Below are positions 1-7,303 of a stretch of 9,170 bases of DNA, one piece after another (the first letter of the stretch is position 1; each line of letters starts with the position of its first letter). The stretch lies in contig JABMMH010000068.1 of the NCBI GenBank assembly GCA_013205645.1, forward strand, positions 1-9,170, given 5' to 3'. This DNA is from Polaromonas sp. (lineage in GTDB: Bacteria; Pseudomonadota; Gammaproteobacteria; Burkholderiales; Burkholderiaceae_C). The position numbers and the translations under genes were made by a program. Under the pieces are notes generated by a model. It had not been told where the DNA came from and did no database searches. It saw only the letters and a program-made list of their open reading frames with translations.

Positions 1-2312
1 GCCTGAAGCCGGTGTACTGGTGCTTTGACTGCGGCTCATCGCTGGCTGAGTTTGAAATTGAATACGCCGACAAGAAGTCACAAACATTGGACGTTGGCTT
101 CAAATGTGCCGAGCCTGAAAAACTCGCTGCCGCCTTTGGCCTGCCAAGTTTAGGCAGTTTGTCCAAAGACGCGTTTGCCGTGATCTGGACCACCACCGCG
201 TGGACTATTCCGGCGAACCAGGCGCTGAACTTGAACCCTGGCCTTGAGTACGCACTGGTGGACACCGAGCGCGGCCTGCTGGTACTGGCGTCAGTGTTGG
301 TCGAGAAATGCTTGGCTCGTTTTGGCCTCACCGGCACGGTGCTGGCCACCACGCTGGGCGACAAACTCGCACTGCTCAACTTCATGCACCCGCTGCACGA
401 CGTCGCCGATGCGCAAGGCGTCTACGGTTACCGCCGCTTGTCGCCGGTGTACTTGGCCGACTATGCCACTGCTGACGACGGCACCGGCATCGTGCACTCC
501 GCGCCAGCTTACGGCGTAGAAGACTTTAACTCTTGCGTCGCCAATGGCATGGCCTACGACGACATCCTGAACCCGGTGCAAGGCAATGGCCGTTATGTTG
601 ACGAACTGCCCTTCTTTGGCGGCCTCAACATCTGGAAAGCCGCCCCGCTGGTGATCGACAAACTGCGCGAACACGACCGCCTGTTTGCCACGCAAGACAT
701 CGTGCACAGCTACCCGCATTGCTGGCGCCACAAGACGCCGGTGATCTACCGTGCCGCCGCCCAATGGTTCATTCGCATGGACGAAGAAGGCCCGGGCAAT
801 GAAGGCTTGTTCGCCAAAGACAAAGCCGCCAAGACCCTACGCCAACTGGCATTGAGCGCGATTGAAGAAACGCGGTTTTACCCGGAAAACGGCAAGACCC
901 GTTTGCGCGACATGATCGCCGGCAGACCGGACTGGTGCATCAGCCGCCAACGCAACTGGGGCGTGCCCCTGCCCTTCTTCATCCACACCGCCACGGGCGA
1001 ATTGCATCCGCGCACCATGGAGATCATGGACCAAGCCGCCAGCATGGTCGAGGTCGGCGGCATTGAAGCTTGGAGCAAGGCAACGGCCGAATCCATCATC
1101 GGCAACGACGCACCGGACTACATCAAAAGCACCGACATTTTGGACGTCTGGTTTGACTCCGGCACCACGCACGACCACGTTCTGAAACACAGCCACGCAG
1201 CGCAATCAACCTGGGCTGCCGACCTCTACCTAGAAGGCCATGACCAACACCGTGGCTGGTTCCATTCATCGCTGTTGACCGCCTGCGCCATGTACGACCA
1301 CGCACCCTACAAAGGGCTGCTGACGCACGGCTTCACCGTCGACGGCAAGGGCCGAAAGATGAGTAAAAGCGAAGGCAACGTGGTGGCGCCGCAAGAAGTC
1401 TCCGACAAGCTGGGCGCTGAAATCATTCGCCTCTGGTGCGCGTCGACCGACTATTCGGGCGACCTCGGCATTGACGACAAAATTTTGGCGCGTGTGGTCG
1501 ATGCCTACCGCCGGATTCGCAACACGCTGCGCTTCTTGCTGGCCAATGTGAGCGACTTTGACCCGGCCACTGACAGCGTTCCGTTGGGGCAGATGCTAGA
1601 AATTGACCGCTACGCTTTGAGCCGTGCAGCGCAGTTGCAAGCCGACATCTTGGCGCATTACGAGGTCTATGAGTTCCAGCCCGTGGTCTCGAAACTGCAG
1701 ATCTACTGCAGCGAAGATCTGGGCGCGTTCTACCTCGACATCCTGAAAGACCGGCTCTACACCAGCGCGCCTGAATCTTTGGCACGGCGCAGCGCGCAAA
1801 CGGCGCTGCATCAGATCACGCACGCCATGCTGCGCTGGATGGCGCCGTTCTTGAGCTTCACCGCCGAAGAGGCGTGGAAGGTCTTCGGCGCGTCGGAGTC
1901 GATCTTCATGGAAACCTATGCAGAACTCGACGCGCCTGACGCCGACCTGCTGACCAAGTGGACACGCATTCGCGAATTGCGCGATCTCGTCAACAAAGAC
2001 ATTGAAGTCTTGCGCGCCGATGGCAAGGTTGGGGCGTCGCTGCAGGCCGAAGTCACACTCGGCATCAATGCCGAAGACCTCGCGCTGCTGAACAGTCTGG
2101 GCGAAGACCTGAAGTTTGTCTTCATCACCTCCGCCATGAAGCTGCAAGCGGCAGACGCCTTGAGCGTGAACTCAGCCGCCAGCACCAGCCTTAAATGCGA
2201 GCGCTGCTGGCATTACCGCGATGACGTTGGCCATGATGCTGCGCACCCGACCATTTGTGGCCGCTGCACCAGCAATCTGTACGGCGCCGGCGAAGACCGG
2301 AAGTTTGCGTGA
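1..2312 (+). CDS. ileS: Isoleucyl-tRNA synthetase, 5' end outside the window
   Basis: This cytoplasmic enzyme charges tRNA-Ile with isoleucine, using ATP. The reading frame is open from base 3 (Leu-Lys-Pro-Val-Tyr-Trp-Cys...) and ends at TGA 2310-2312, so about 769 residues are visible against roughly 940 in the family; the N-terminal HIGH signature lies upstream. Visible landmarks, in order, are the CP1 editing-domain segment WTTTAWTIPAN (nt 186-218), the editing-site segment GTGIVHSAPAYGVEDF (nt 480-527), WCISRQRNWGVP (from nt 933), GWFHSSLL, the catalytic KMSKS loop (nt 1356-1370), the anticodon-binding domain, and a C-terminal zinc finger with Cys codons at 2196, 2205, 2256 and 2265 (CxxC...CxxC). 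The zinc finger marks the common bacterial, E. coli-like form. The frame is intact. The gene is coupled to lspA directly downstream, a common arrangement in proteobacteria. Confidence 0.98.
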   Translation, partial: LKPVYWCFDCGSSLAEFEIEYADKKSQTLDVGFKCAEPEKLAAAFGLPSLGSLSKDAFAVIWTTTAWTIPANQALNLNPGLEYALVDTERGLLVLASVLVEKCLARFGLTGTVLATTLGDKLALLNFMHPLHDVADAQGVYGYRRLSPVYLADYATADDGTGIVHSAPAYGVEDFNSCVANGMAYDDILNPVQGNGRYVDELPFFGGLNIWKAAPLVIDKLREHDRLFATQDIVHSYPHCWRHKTPVIYRAAAQWFIRMDEEGPGNEGLFAKDKAAKTLRQLALSAIEETRFYPENGKTRLRDMIAGRPDWCISRQRNWGVPLPFFIHTATGELHPRTMEIMDQAASMVEVGGIEAWSKATAESIIGNDAPDYIKSTDILDVWFDSGTTHDHVLKHSHAAQSTWAADLYLEGHDQHRGWFHSSLLTACAMYDHAPYKGLLTHGFTVDGKGRKMSKSEGNVVAPQEVSDKLGAEIIRLWCASTDYSGDLGIDDKILARVVDAYRRIRNTLRFLLANVSDFDPATDSVPLGQMLEIDRYALSRAAQLQADILAHYEVYEFQPVVSKLQIYCSEDLGAFYLDILKDRLYTSAPESLARRSAQTALHQITHAMLRWMAPFLSFTAEEAWKVFGASESIFMETYAELDAPDADLLTKWTRIRELRDLVNKDIEVLRADGKVGASLQAEVTLGINAEDLALLNSLGEDLKFVFITSAMKLQAADALSVNSAASTSLKCERCWHYRDDVGHDAAHPTICGRCTSNLYGAGEDRKFA

Positions 2313-2812
2313 TGGCCAAGCTTGGTTTTCAAAAATCAAGCAGTGCAGTCTGGCCTTGGTTAGGACTGGCGCTGCTGCTGCTCATCGCCGACCAGTTCAC
2401 CAAGGTGCTGATCTTGGGCTATTACCAGCTCGGTGACGCAACTTACGTGACGAGCTTTTTCAACATTGTTCGGGTGCACAACAGCGGCGCGGCCTTCTCG
2501 TTCTTGGCATCGGCCTCGGGCTGGCAGCGTTGGTTTTTCACAGCGGTGGGTGTCGGTGCGGCGCTCTTCATCGTGCACATGCTGCGCTCACATCCGGGTC
2601 AAAAACTCTTTTCGTTCGCCATGGCCTGCATTTTGGGCGGCGCTATCGGCAACGTGATCGACCGCTTGCTGCACGGCTACGTGATTGACTTTGTCGACGT
2701 GCACTACGCCGGCTGGCATTTTCCAGCTTTCAACATCGCAGACAGCGCCATCACGATTGGCGCCGTCTGCTTGATTTTGGACGAACTGCTGCGGGTGCGC
2801 CGCAGCCGCTAG
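2312..2812 (+). CDS. lspA: Lipoprotein signal peptidase (signal peptidase II)
   Basis: This inner-membrane aspartyl protease removes the signal peptide from diacylglyceryl-modified prolipoproteins at the lipobox Cys. The 166-residue product has four hydrophobic segments and all family signatures: ADQFTK (residues 26-31), VHNSGAAFSFL (55-65), GGAIGNVIDR with catalytic Asp117, and FNIADSAI with catalytic Asp144. The length is typical. The ATG at 2312 is preferred over an upstream in-frame GTG at 2255: the extra 19 residues would be Arg-rich and inside ileS, while the ATG overlaps the ileS TGA by one base (TGATG). A GGAAG lies 8 bases before the ATG. Translation is probably coupled to ileS. Confidence 0.97.
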   Translation: MAKLGFQKSSSAVWPWLGLALLLLIADQFTKVLILGYYQLGDATYVTSFFNIVRVHNSGAAFSFLASASGWQRWFFTAVGVGAALFIVHMLRSHPGQKLFSFAMACILGGAIGNVIDRLLHGYVIDFVDVHYAGWHFPAFNIADSAITIGAVCLILDELLRVRRSR

Positions 2813-2825
2813 CAGGGGTTTCGGC

Positions 2826-3821
2826 CTACAAGGTCAGGATTGTGCAGCCCGTGGTTTTGCGGGCTTCCAACGACCTATGCGCTTCGGCCACATCAGCCAA
2901 GGGAAAGCGCTGGTCAATGGCAATTTTGACCTTGCCGCTGATGACCATCTCGAACAATTCGTCCGCCATGGCTTGCGTGCTTTCGCGGGTAGCCAAGTGT
3001 GTGAAGACGGTTGGCCGCGTCGCATACAGCGAGCCCTTGCTGGCCAACAAACCGAGGTCCAGCGGCTCCACTTTGCCAGAGGCATTGCCGAAATTGGCGA
3101 TCAAACCAAACGGCCGCAGGCAATCGAGTGACTTCAAAAAAGTATCTTTGCCAACCGAGTCGTAGACCACCTTGACACCGGCACCACCGGTGATGTTTTT
3201 GACGCGCGCGACAAAGTCTTCCTTGGCGTAATTGATGACAAAGGCGGCACCGTTTTCCAGCGCCAGCGCGCATTTGGCGTCTGAGCCAGCGGTGCCAATC
3301 AATTGCAAGCCCATCGCTTTAGCCCATTGGCAGGCGATCAAGCCAACACCACCCGCAGCAGCATGGAACAGCACAAAGTCACCCGCCTTGAGGCCGCCTT
3401 GGGGCTGGGTCTTGCGCAGCAGGTACTGCACCGTCAGACCCTTGAGCATCATGGCGGCGCCGGTTTCAAACGAAATCGCGTCGGGCAATTTGCAAACACA
3501 CTTGGCCGGCATCACGCGCAATTCGCAGTAACTGCCCGGTGGCTGGCTGGCATAGGCAGCGCGGTCACCGACTTGCAAGTGCGTTACACCCGCACCGACG
3601 GCTTCGACCACACCCGAGGCCTCCATGCCGAGATGCAGCGGCATCGGCAGCGCATACAAACCGGCACGCTGGTAAATATCGATGTAGTTCAGGCCGATGG
3701 CTTTGTGGCGAATACGGATTTCGCCCGGGCCGGGCTCGCCGACGGTGACGTCAACCAGCTTGAGATTTTCGGGGCCGCCGTGCGCGTCAATGCGGACGGC
3801 CTTGGATGTAGTTGCGCTCAT
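2826..3821 (-). CDS. qorA: Zeta-crystallin-type NADPH:quinone oxidoreductase (MDR superfamily, zinc-free)
   Basis: This is a 331-residue cytosolic medium-chain dehydrogenase/reductase of the quinone oxidoreductase group, expected to reduce quinones or other activated carbonyl or alkene acceptors with NADPH. It begins with a GroES-like domain (about residues 8-120, with GPGEIRIRHKAIGLNYID at 31-48 and the GMEASGVV segment at 65-72). A Rossmann domain follows, with the nucleotide-binding AAAGGVG at residues 154-160 and a YDSVG segment at 220-224. The Cys/His zinc ligands of alcohol dehydrogenases are not evident, as expected for this branch. The length matches E. coli QorA (about 327). The ATG has a good ribosome site (AAGGA, 6 bases upstream). 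It is the last gene of the minus-strand block, 36 bases after the SDR gene. The true substrate is unknown and the symbol is by family resemblance. Confidence 0.88.
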   Translation of the reverse strand: MSATTSKAVRIDAHGGPENLKLVDVTVGEPGPGEIRIRHKAIGLNYIDIYQRAGLYALPMPLHLGMEASGVVEAVGAGVTHLQVGDRAAYASQPPGSYCELRVMPAKCVCKLPDAISFETGAAMMLKGLTVQYLLRKTQPQGGLKAGDFVLFHAAAGGVGLIACQWAKAMGLQLIGTAGSDAKCALALENGAAFVINYAKEDFVARVKNITGGAGVKVVYDSVGKDTFLKSLDCLRPFGLIANFGNASGKVEPLDLGLLASKGSLYATRPTVFTHLATRESTQAMADELFEMVISGKVKIAIDQRFPLADVAEAHRSLEARKTTGCTILTL

Positions 3822-3825
3822 GTCT

Positions 3826-3832
3826 CTTCCTT
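3826..3832 (-). promoter_or_regulatory. Ribosome binding site of the quinone oxidoreductase gene
   Basis: On the minus strand this reads AAGGAAG, with the AAGGA core ending 6 bases before the ATG at 3821-3819. It lies in the 36-base AT-rich spacer after the SDR stop codon and supports the chosen start. It is much stronger than the signals before the binding-protein and GGT genes of the same block. Confidence 0.75.
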
Positions 3833-3857
3833 TGTTGTTAATTTTTCTGCTAACGTT

Positions 3858-4652
3858 TTAAAAAGTGCCTGGGTAAGAACCACCATCGGCCAGCACGTTT
3901 TGGCCGGTGATGTAAGACGCGTGCTGGCTGCACAAAAATGCGCAGATGGCACCAAACTCTTGCGGCGTGCCGAAGCGTTTCGCCGGAATGGTTTTGCGCC
4001 GTGCGTCGGCCAAGACCTCGACCGTTTGGCCAGTCTTTTTGGCCGCACCGGCCATGGTGACCTTCAGACGATCGGTGTCAAACGCGCCGGGCAACAAGGA
4101 GTTGATGGTCACGCCTTGACCGGCAATTTTGCTGCGTGCCACGCCGGCCACAAAACCAGTCAAACCACTGCGTGCGCCATTGCTCAAACCCAGAATGTCG
4201 ATCGGTGCCTTGACCGCGCCCGAGGTGATGTTGATGATGCGGCCAAAGCCACGCTCTGCCATGCCGTCCACTGTGGCTTTGATCAGCTCAATCGGTGTCA
4301 GCATGTTGGCGTCAAGTGCCTTGATCCAGGTGTCACGCTCCCAGTCGCGGAAATCGCCCGGTGGTGGGCCGCCGGCGTTGGTGATGACGATGTCGAAGTC
4401 TTTGCGCACCGCAAACACGGCAGCACGACCTTCGGCGGTGGTGATGTCAGCCGCCACATGCAGCACTTCGGTACCGGCTGGACGGCCAGCATCGGCCAGC
4501 AAGGCGGCGGAAGCCGCTTGCAACGCCTCGGCGCCACGGGCCACGATCAACACGTGCACGCCTTCGCGCACCAGCGCCTCGGCACAGCCAAAACCCAAGC
4601 CCTTGCTAGCGCCGCAGACCAGTGCCCATTTACCGTTGATACCTAAATCCAT
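3858..4652 (-). CDS. Atypical short-chain dehydrogenase/reductase lacking the YxxxK pair
   Basis: This 264-residue cytosolic Rossmann-fold protein belongs to the SDR superfamily. Seen directly: the cofactor loop GASKGLG (residues 14-20), the acidic AADI segment (67-70), TNAGGPPPG (91-99) in place of the usual NNAG, an Asn (N116) in the helix-4 position, and ITSGAVKAP with Ser144. The C-terminal GxxxxADGGxxPG stretch is typical of FabG-like SDRs. Where classical SDRs have Tyr-x-x-x-Lys, 13 residues after the Ser, this protein reads Ser157-Asn-Gly-Ala-Arg161. Ser-Asn here and the GGPPPG stretch recall the BKR-like SDR group that lacks a perfect catalytic tetrad, an assignment from memory. It may be a reductase with a shifted mechanism or a non-catalytic binder. 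The ATG has a good ribosome site. The stop is 36 bases before the oxidoreductase gene, so co-transcription is likely. Confidence 0.9.
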   Translation of the reverse strand: MDLGINGKWALVCGASKGLGFGCAEALVREGVHVLIVARGAEALQAASAALLADAGRPAGTEVLHVAADITTAEGRAAVFAVRKDFDIVITNAGGPPPGDFRDWERDTWIKALDANMLTPIELIKATVDGMAERGFGRIINITSGAVKAPIDILGLSNGARSGLTGFVAGVARSKIAGQGVTINSLLPGAFDTDRLKVTMAGAAKKTGQTVEVLADARRKTIPAKRFGTPQEFGAICAFLCSQHASYITGQNVLADGGSYPGTF

Positions 4653-4658
4653 GTTGTT

Positions 4659-4664
4659 TCCTCT
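4659..4664 (-). promoter_or_regulatory. Ribosome binding site of the SDR gene
   Basis: The minus-strand sequence AGAGGA ends 6 bases before the ATG at 4652-4650. It supports this start for the SDR and shows that the gene can be translated independently of the EamA gene 60 bases upstream. Confidence 0.75.
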
Positions 4665-4698
4665 TGTCGTTGTTGAAGTTAATTGATCAGTTTATGCG

Positions 4699-4730
4699 CC
4701 ACGGCCAGACCTTCATGTGGCAAGCCGTGG
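4699..4730 (-). repeat. Inverted repeat spanning the stop codon of the EamA gene
   Basis: Two perfect 7-base arms, CCACGGC at 4699-4705 and GCCGTGG at 4724-4730, flank an 18-base loop that contains the EamA TGA (4715-4713). No run of T follows on either strand, so it is not a standard intrinsic terminator. It could be an mRNA hairpin or attenuator between the transporter and SDR cistrons, or chance in GC-rich DNA. Confidence 0.35.
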
Positions 4731-5609
4731 ACTCCGCGTGAAAACATAAATGCCGGCCAACACCAGCACGGTACCCGCTGCCACCCAGACGGTGAAAGGC
4801 TCGCCCAAAATCAGCACACCCATCAATATAGTGGAGATCGGGCCGACCATGCCGGTCTGCGCCGTCATGCTCGCGCCAATGCGCTCAATCGCCATCATGA
4901 CCATCAGCACAGGTGCCACCGTGCAGACCGTGGCGTTGATCAGCGACAGCCACATGACCTCAGGAGCGACATGCTCCAACGTCAAGGGCCGCAGCAGCAC
5001 AAACTGCAAGATGCAGCACAGGCAAGCCACCGTGCTGGCCAAGCCGACCAAGCGGATGGCGCCCAAACGCCGCACCATCTCGCCGCTGTAAACAAGATAC
5101 AAAGCGTAGGTGGTCGCACTCAAAAAGACCAACAAGGCGCCCCATGCCGCATGGCTTCCTTGCGCGGTGATTTCGTGGCCGAAGACCAACACGACACCGG
5201 CATAGCTGATGGCCATGCCGGTCATCTGCCGCCAGGAAATACGTTGGCGGTAAAACAGCCAACTGAGCAAGAGCACCAGCGTCGGGTTGAGGTACAAAAT
5301 CAAACGCTCAAGCGATGCGCTGATGTACTGCAGCCCTGCAAAGTCAAGAAAGCTCGACAGGTAATAGCCGGTGAAACCCAACCCCAAAACGCCTAACCAG
5401 TCTTTGCGCGTCAAGGGCGGTTTGCCCCGACTCGCCCACCACGCCATGATGAGAAAAATCGGCAGCGCAAACAGCATTCGCAGCATGATGAGCGTGACCG
5501 GATCGACCCCATGCCGGTAAGCCAGCTTGACGATGATGGCCTTGCCGCTGAACGCCACAGCGCCAACCATCGCCAGCGCCAAACCAACTTTCACGCGCTT
5601 GTCAGTCAA
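4713..5609 (-). CDS. EamA-family (DMT superfamily) membrane transporter
   Basis: This 298-residue inner-membrane protein has about ten hydrophobic segments arranged as two EamA repeats (roughly residues 10-145 and 155-291). Each ends in the characteristic pattern: the first in LNPTLVLLLSWLFYRQRIS (108-126), the second in GPISTILMGVLILGEPFT (256-273) with the conserved Gly-Glu-Pro. Relatives export amino acids, metabolites or drugs; the substrate here is not readable. The start is odd. The first codon after the GGT gene's TAA is TTG (5609-5607), in the same frame and with no spacer, and no ATG occurs before Met14, which lies inside the first membrane helix. A GTG at codon 6 (5594-5592) is the alternative. 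No convincing ribosome site precedes either, so reinitiation by ribosomes ending the GGT gene is likely. The family call is firm; the exact start is not. Confidence 0.9.
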   Translation of the reverse strand: MTDKRVKVGLALAMVGAVAFSGKAIIVKLAYRHGVDPVTLIMLRMLFALPIFLIMAWWASRGKPPLTRKDWLGVLGLGFTGYYLSSFLDFAGLQYISASLERLILYLNPTLVLLLSWLFYRQRISWRQMTGMAISYAGVVLVFGHEITAQGSHAAWGALLVFLSATTYALYLVYSGEMVRRLGAIRLVGLASTVACLCCILQFVLLRPLTLEHVAPEVMWLSLINATVCTVAPVLMVMMAIERIGASMTAQTGMVGPISTILMGVLILGEPFTVWVAAGTVLVLAGIYVFTRSPRLAT

Positions 5610-7220
5610 TTAGAAACCAACCGCTTGACCATCGCGCCTTGGGTCACTGGCGACCACATAGCCTTCGACTTTCGGGTCACCCGCGCGCCAGATGAATTGA
5701 CCCGCGCCAAAGTCTTGGTACGAATCGTTGATGACTTCAGTGCGGTGGCCGCGCTCTGACAAGGCCTGCACGGTGCCAGCGTCCATGGCCGATTCGACGT
5801 TGATCTCAAGGCCGGCGTTGTAGCGCCAACGCGGCGCATCGCAAGCGGCTTGCGGGTTTTGTCCGTAGTCGAGCATGCGCACCAGTGTTTGCATGTGGCC
5901 TTGTGGCTGCATGTTGCCGCCCATCACGCCGAAGCTCATGACCGGCTGGCCGTCTTTGGTGAGAAAAGCCGGGATGATGGTGTGAAACGGCCGCTTGCCG
6001 GGCGCAACCTGATTGGCGCCCGCATCTAAGCTGAAGCCGTGGCCGCGGTTTTGCAAACTGACGCCAAATTCCGGCTCAACGCAACCCGACCCAAAGCCCA
6101 TGTAATTGCTCTGAATGAAGCTCACCATCATGCCGTTTTCGTCAGCGGCCGTGAGATAAATGGTGCCGCCTTTGACCGGGTTTCCAGCGCCAAAGTCTTG
6201 CGCCTTTTTCATGTCGATGAGTTTGGCGCGGCTGGCCAAGTAAGCGTCGTCCAGCATCTGGTCAACCGTGACATCCATAGCAGATGGCTCGGCGACGTAT
6301 TTGTAAACGTCAGCAAAGGCCAGCTTCATCGCTTCGATTTGCAAATGCTGCGAATCGACCCCATCGACCGGCAGGCTGGCAACATCAAACTTATCCAAAA
6401 TACCGAGCGCAATCAGCGCGGCAATGCCCTGGCCGTTGGGAGGGATCTCATGCAGTGTGTAGCCGCGGTAATCCTTGCCAATCGGCTTGACCCACTCTGG
6501 TTTGTAGTTGGCCAAGTCTTTCACCGTCAAACTACCGCCGTTTTGCTTTGAAAATTTCTCAAGCGCATGGGCAATTTCACCACCGTAATAGGCTTGACCC
6601 TTGCTGGCGCCAATGGCCCGCAAAGCCTTGGCCGCAGCCTTGAACTGGAACAACTCGCCCACCTGCGGCGCGCGACCCCAAGGCAAAAAAGACTGCGCAA
6701 AACCAGGCATGCCTTGCAGCTCGCTGGTGGCTGCTGCCCACTTTTGCTGCACCACAGGCGGCAGAAGATAACCGCGCTCAGCGATCTCAATCGCCGGCTC
6801 CATCAAATCAGCGAACGGCAGTTTGCCGAAGCGCTCGCTCAGGCTGACCCAGCTGGCCACAGCGCCAGGCACTGTCACCGAATCCATGCCGCGCTTGGGC
6901 GGTGTGCTGCTGCCCGCGCCGTATTTGCGCTTGAAGTAATCTGGCGTCCAGGCCTCAGGCGCTTGGCCAGAAGCGTTCAGGCCGTGCAGTTCTTTGCCGT
7001 CCCACAAGATACAAAAAGCATCACTGCCCAAACCGTTGCTGACCGGCTCAACAATCGTCAGAGCTGCTGCAGCTGCAATCGCAGCATCCACCGCGTTGCC
7101 GCCCTTCAGCATCATGCGCAGACCGGCCTGAGCCGCCAGCGGATGCGAGGTTGAGACCACATTGCGAGCAAACAAAGGGATCCGCGTGGAGCTGTAGGGA
7201 TTGTCGAAGTTGAAATTCAT
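5610..7220 (-). CDS. Gamma-glutamyltransferase-family Ntn-hydrolase, YwrD-like, no signal peptide
   Basis: This 536-residue member of the GGT family is expected to self-cleave into a large and a small subunit at the nucleophilic Thr of GGTIYL (Thr353). The N-terminal part has the family's STSHPLAAQAGLRML-like segment (residues 23-37) and GGNAVDAAIAAAAAL (40-54). The C-terminal part has the Ntn core, NYMGFGSG (372-379), KRPFHTIIP (409-417) and the oxyanion-hole GG in GVMGGN (residues 434-435). Unlike E. coli GGT it has no export signal, so it is probably cytoplasmic. Against E. coli GGT the residues that hold the glutamyl alpha-carboxylate and amino group differ: Arg114 aligns with Ser84, the Asp433 region with His394-Gly395, and Ser462-Ser463 with His413-Thr414. 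This suits the YwrD-like branch, whose substrates are poorly known; an acylase or amidase role is possible. The ATG at 7220 lacks a clear ribosome site. It follows the binding-protein gene by 83 bases. Confidence 0.9.
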   Translation of the reverse strand: MNFNFDNPYSSTRIPLFARNVVSTSHPLAAQAGLRMMLKGGNAVDAAIAAAAALTIVEPVSNGLGSDAFCILWDGKELHGLNASGQAPEAWTPDYFKRKYGAGSSTPPKRGMDSVTVPGAVASWVSLSERFGKLPFADLMEPAIEIAERGYLLPPVVQQKWAAATSELQGMPGFAQSFLPWGRAPQVGELFQFKAAAKALRAIGASKGQAYYGGEIAHALEKFSKQNGGSLTVKDLANYKPEWVKPIGKDYRGYTLHEIPPNGQGIAALIALGILDKFDVASLPVDGVDSQHLQIEAMKLAFADVYKYVAEPSAMDVTVDQMLDDAYLASRAKLIDMKKAQDFGAGNPVKGGTIYLTAADENGMMVSFIQSNYMGFGSGCVEPEFGVSLQNRGHGFSLDAGANQVAPGKRPFHTIIPAFLTKDGQPVMSFGVMGGNMQPQGHMQTLVRMLDYGQNPQAACDAPRWRYNAGLEINVESAMDAGTVQALSERGHRTEVINDSYQDFGAGQFIWRAGDPKVEGYVVASDPRRDGQAVGF

Positions 7221-7244
7221 GGCGTGACTGGGCTTTTCAAAATT

Positions 7245-7260
7245 AGAGGAAGAAGGAGGA
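7245..7260 (-). promoter_or_regulatory. Pyrimidine-rich tract in the leader of the GGT gene
   Basis: In the 83-base spacer between the binding-protein stop and the GGT start, the minus-strand transcript carries an unbroken 16-base pyrimidine run beginning TCCTCCTT, about 25 bases before the ATG. It contains CCTCCTT, identical to the anti-Shine-Dalgarno core of 16S rRNA, so it could pair with ribosome-site sequences. The spacer otherwise holds no clear Shine-Dalgarno, terminator or promoter. No function is established; the tract is reported for its composition. Confidence 0.3.
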
Positions 7261-7303
7261 CTCGATAAGCATGCAAAACGCAGGCCAAGCTGAACAAGGG
7301 ATG

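Noticed and set aside
1596..2147. A 183-codon minus-strand open frame inside ileS
   Set aside because: Shadow of the ileS codons, which encode clearly conserved synthetase sequence on the plus strand.
2255..2311. An extended lspA start at an upstream GTG
   Set aside because: It would add an Arg-rich stretch encoded within the ileS zinc-finger region; the ATG overlapping the ileS stop fits family length and operon structure.
2813..2825. A possible bidirectional terminator between lspA and the oxidoreductase gene
   Set aside because: Only a 4-base GCCG/CGGC pairing with a long loop can be drawn and no T run follows on either strand.
3303..4646. A 447-codon plus-strand open frame running antisense through both the oxidoreductase and SDR genes and the spacer between them
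   Set aside because: Both minus-strand genes match well-known families with motifs in order and good ribosome sites. They lie in the same frame, so one antisense frame can stay open across both in GC-rich DNA. The predicted protein has biased composition (His, Gln, Arg, Ala) and no recognisable domain.
4683..5396. A 237-codon plus-strand frame opposite the EamA transporter
   Set aside because: It is rich in Gln, His, Arg and Asp with no domain, the usual antisense image of a hydrophobic membrane-protein gene.
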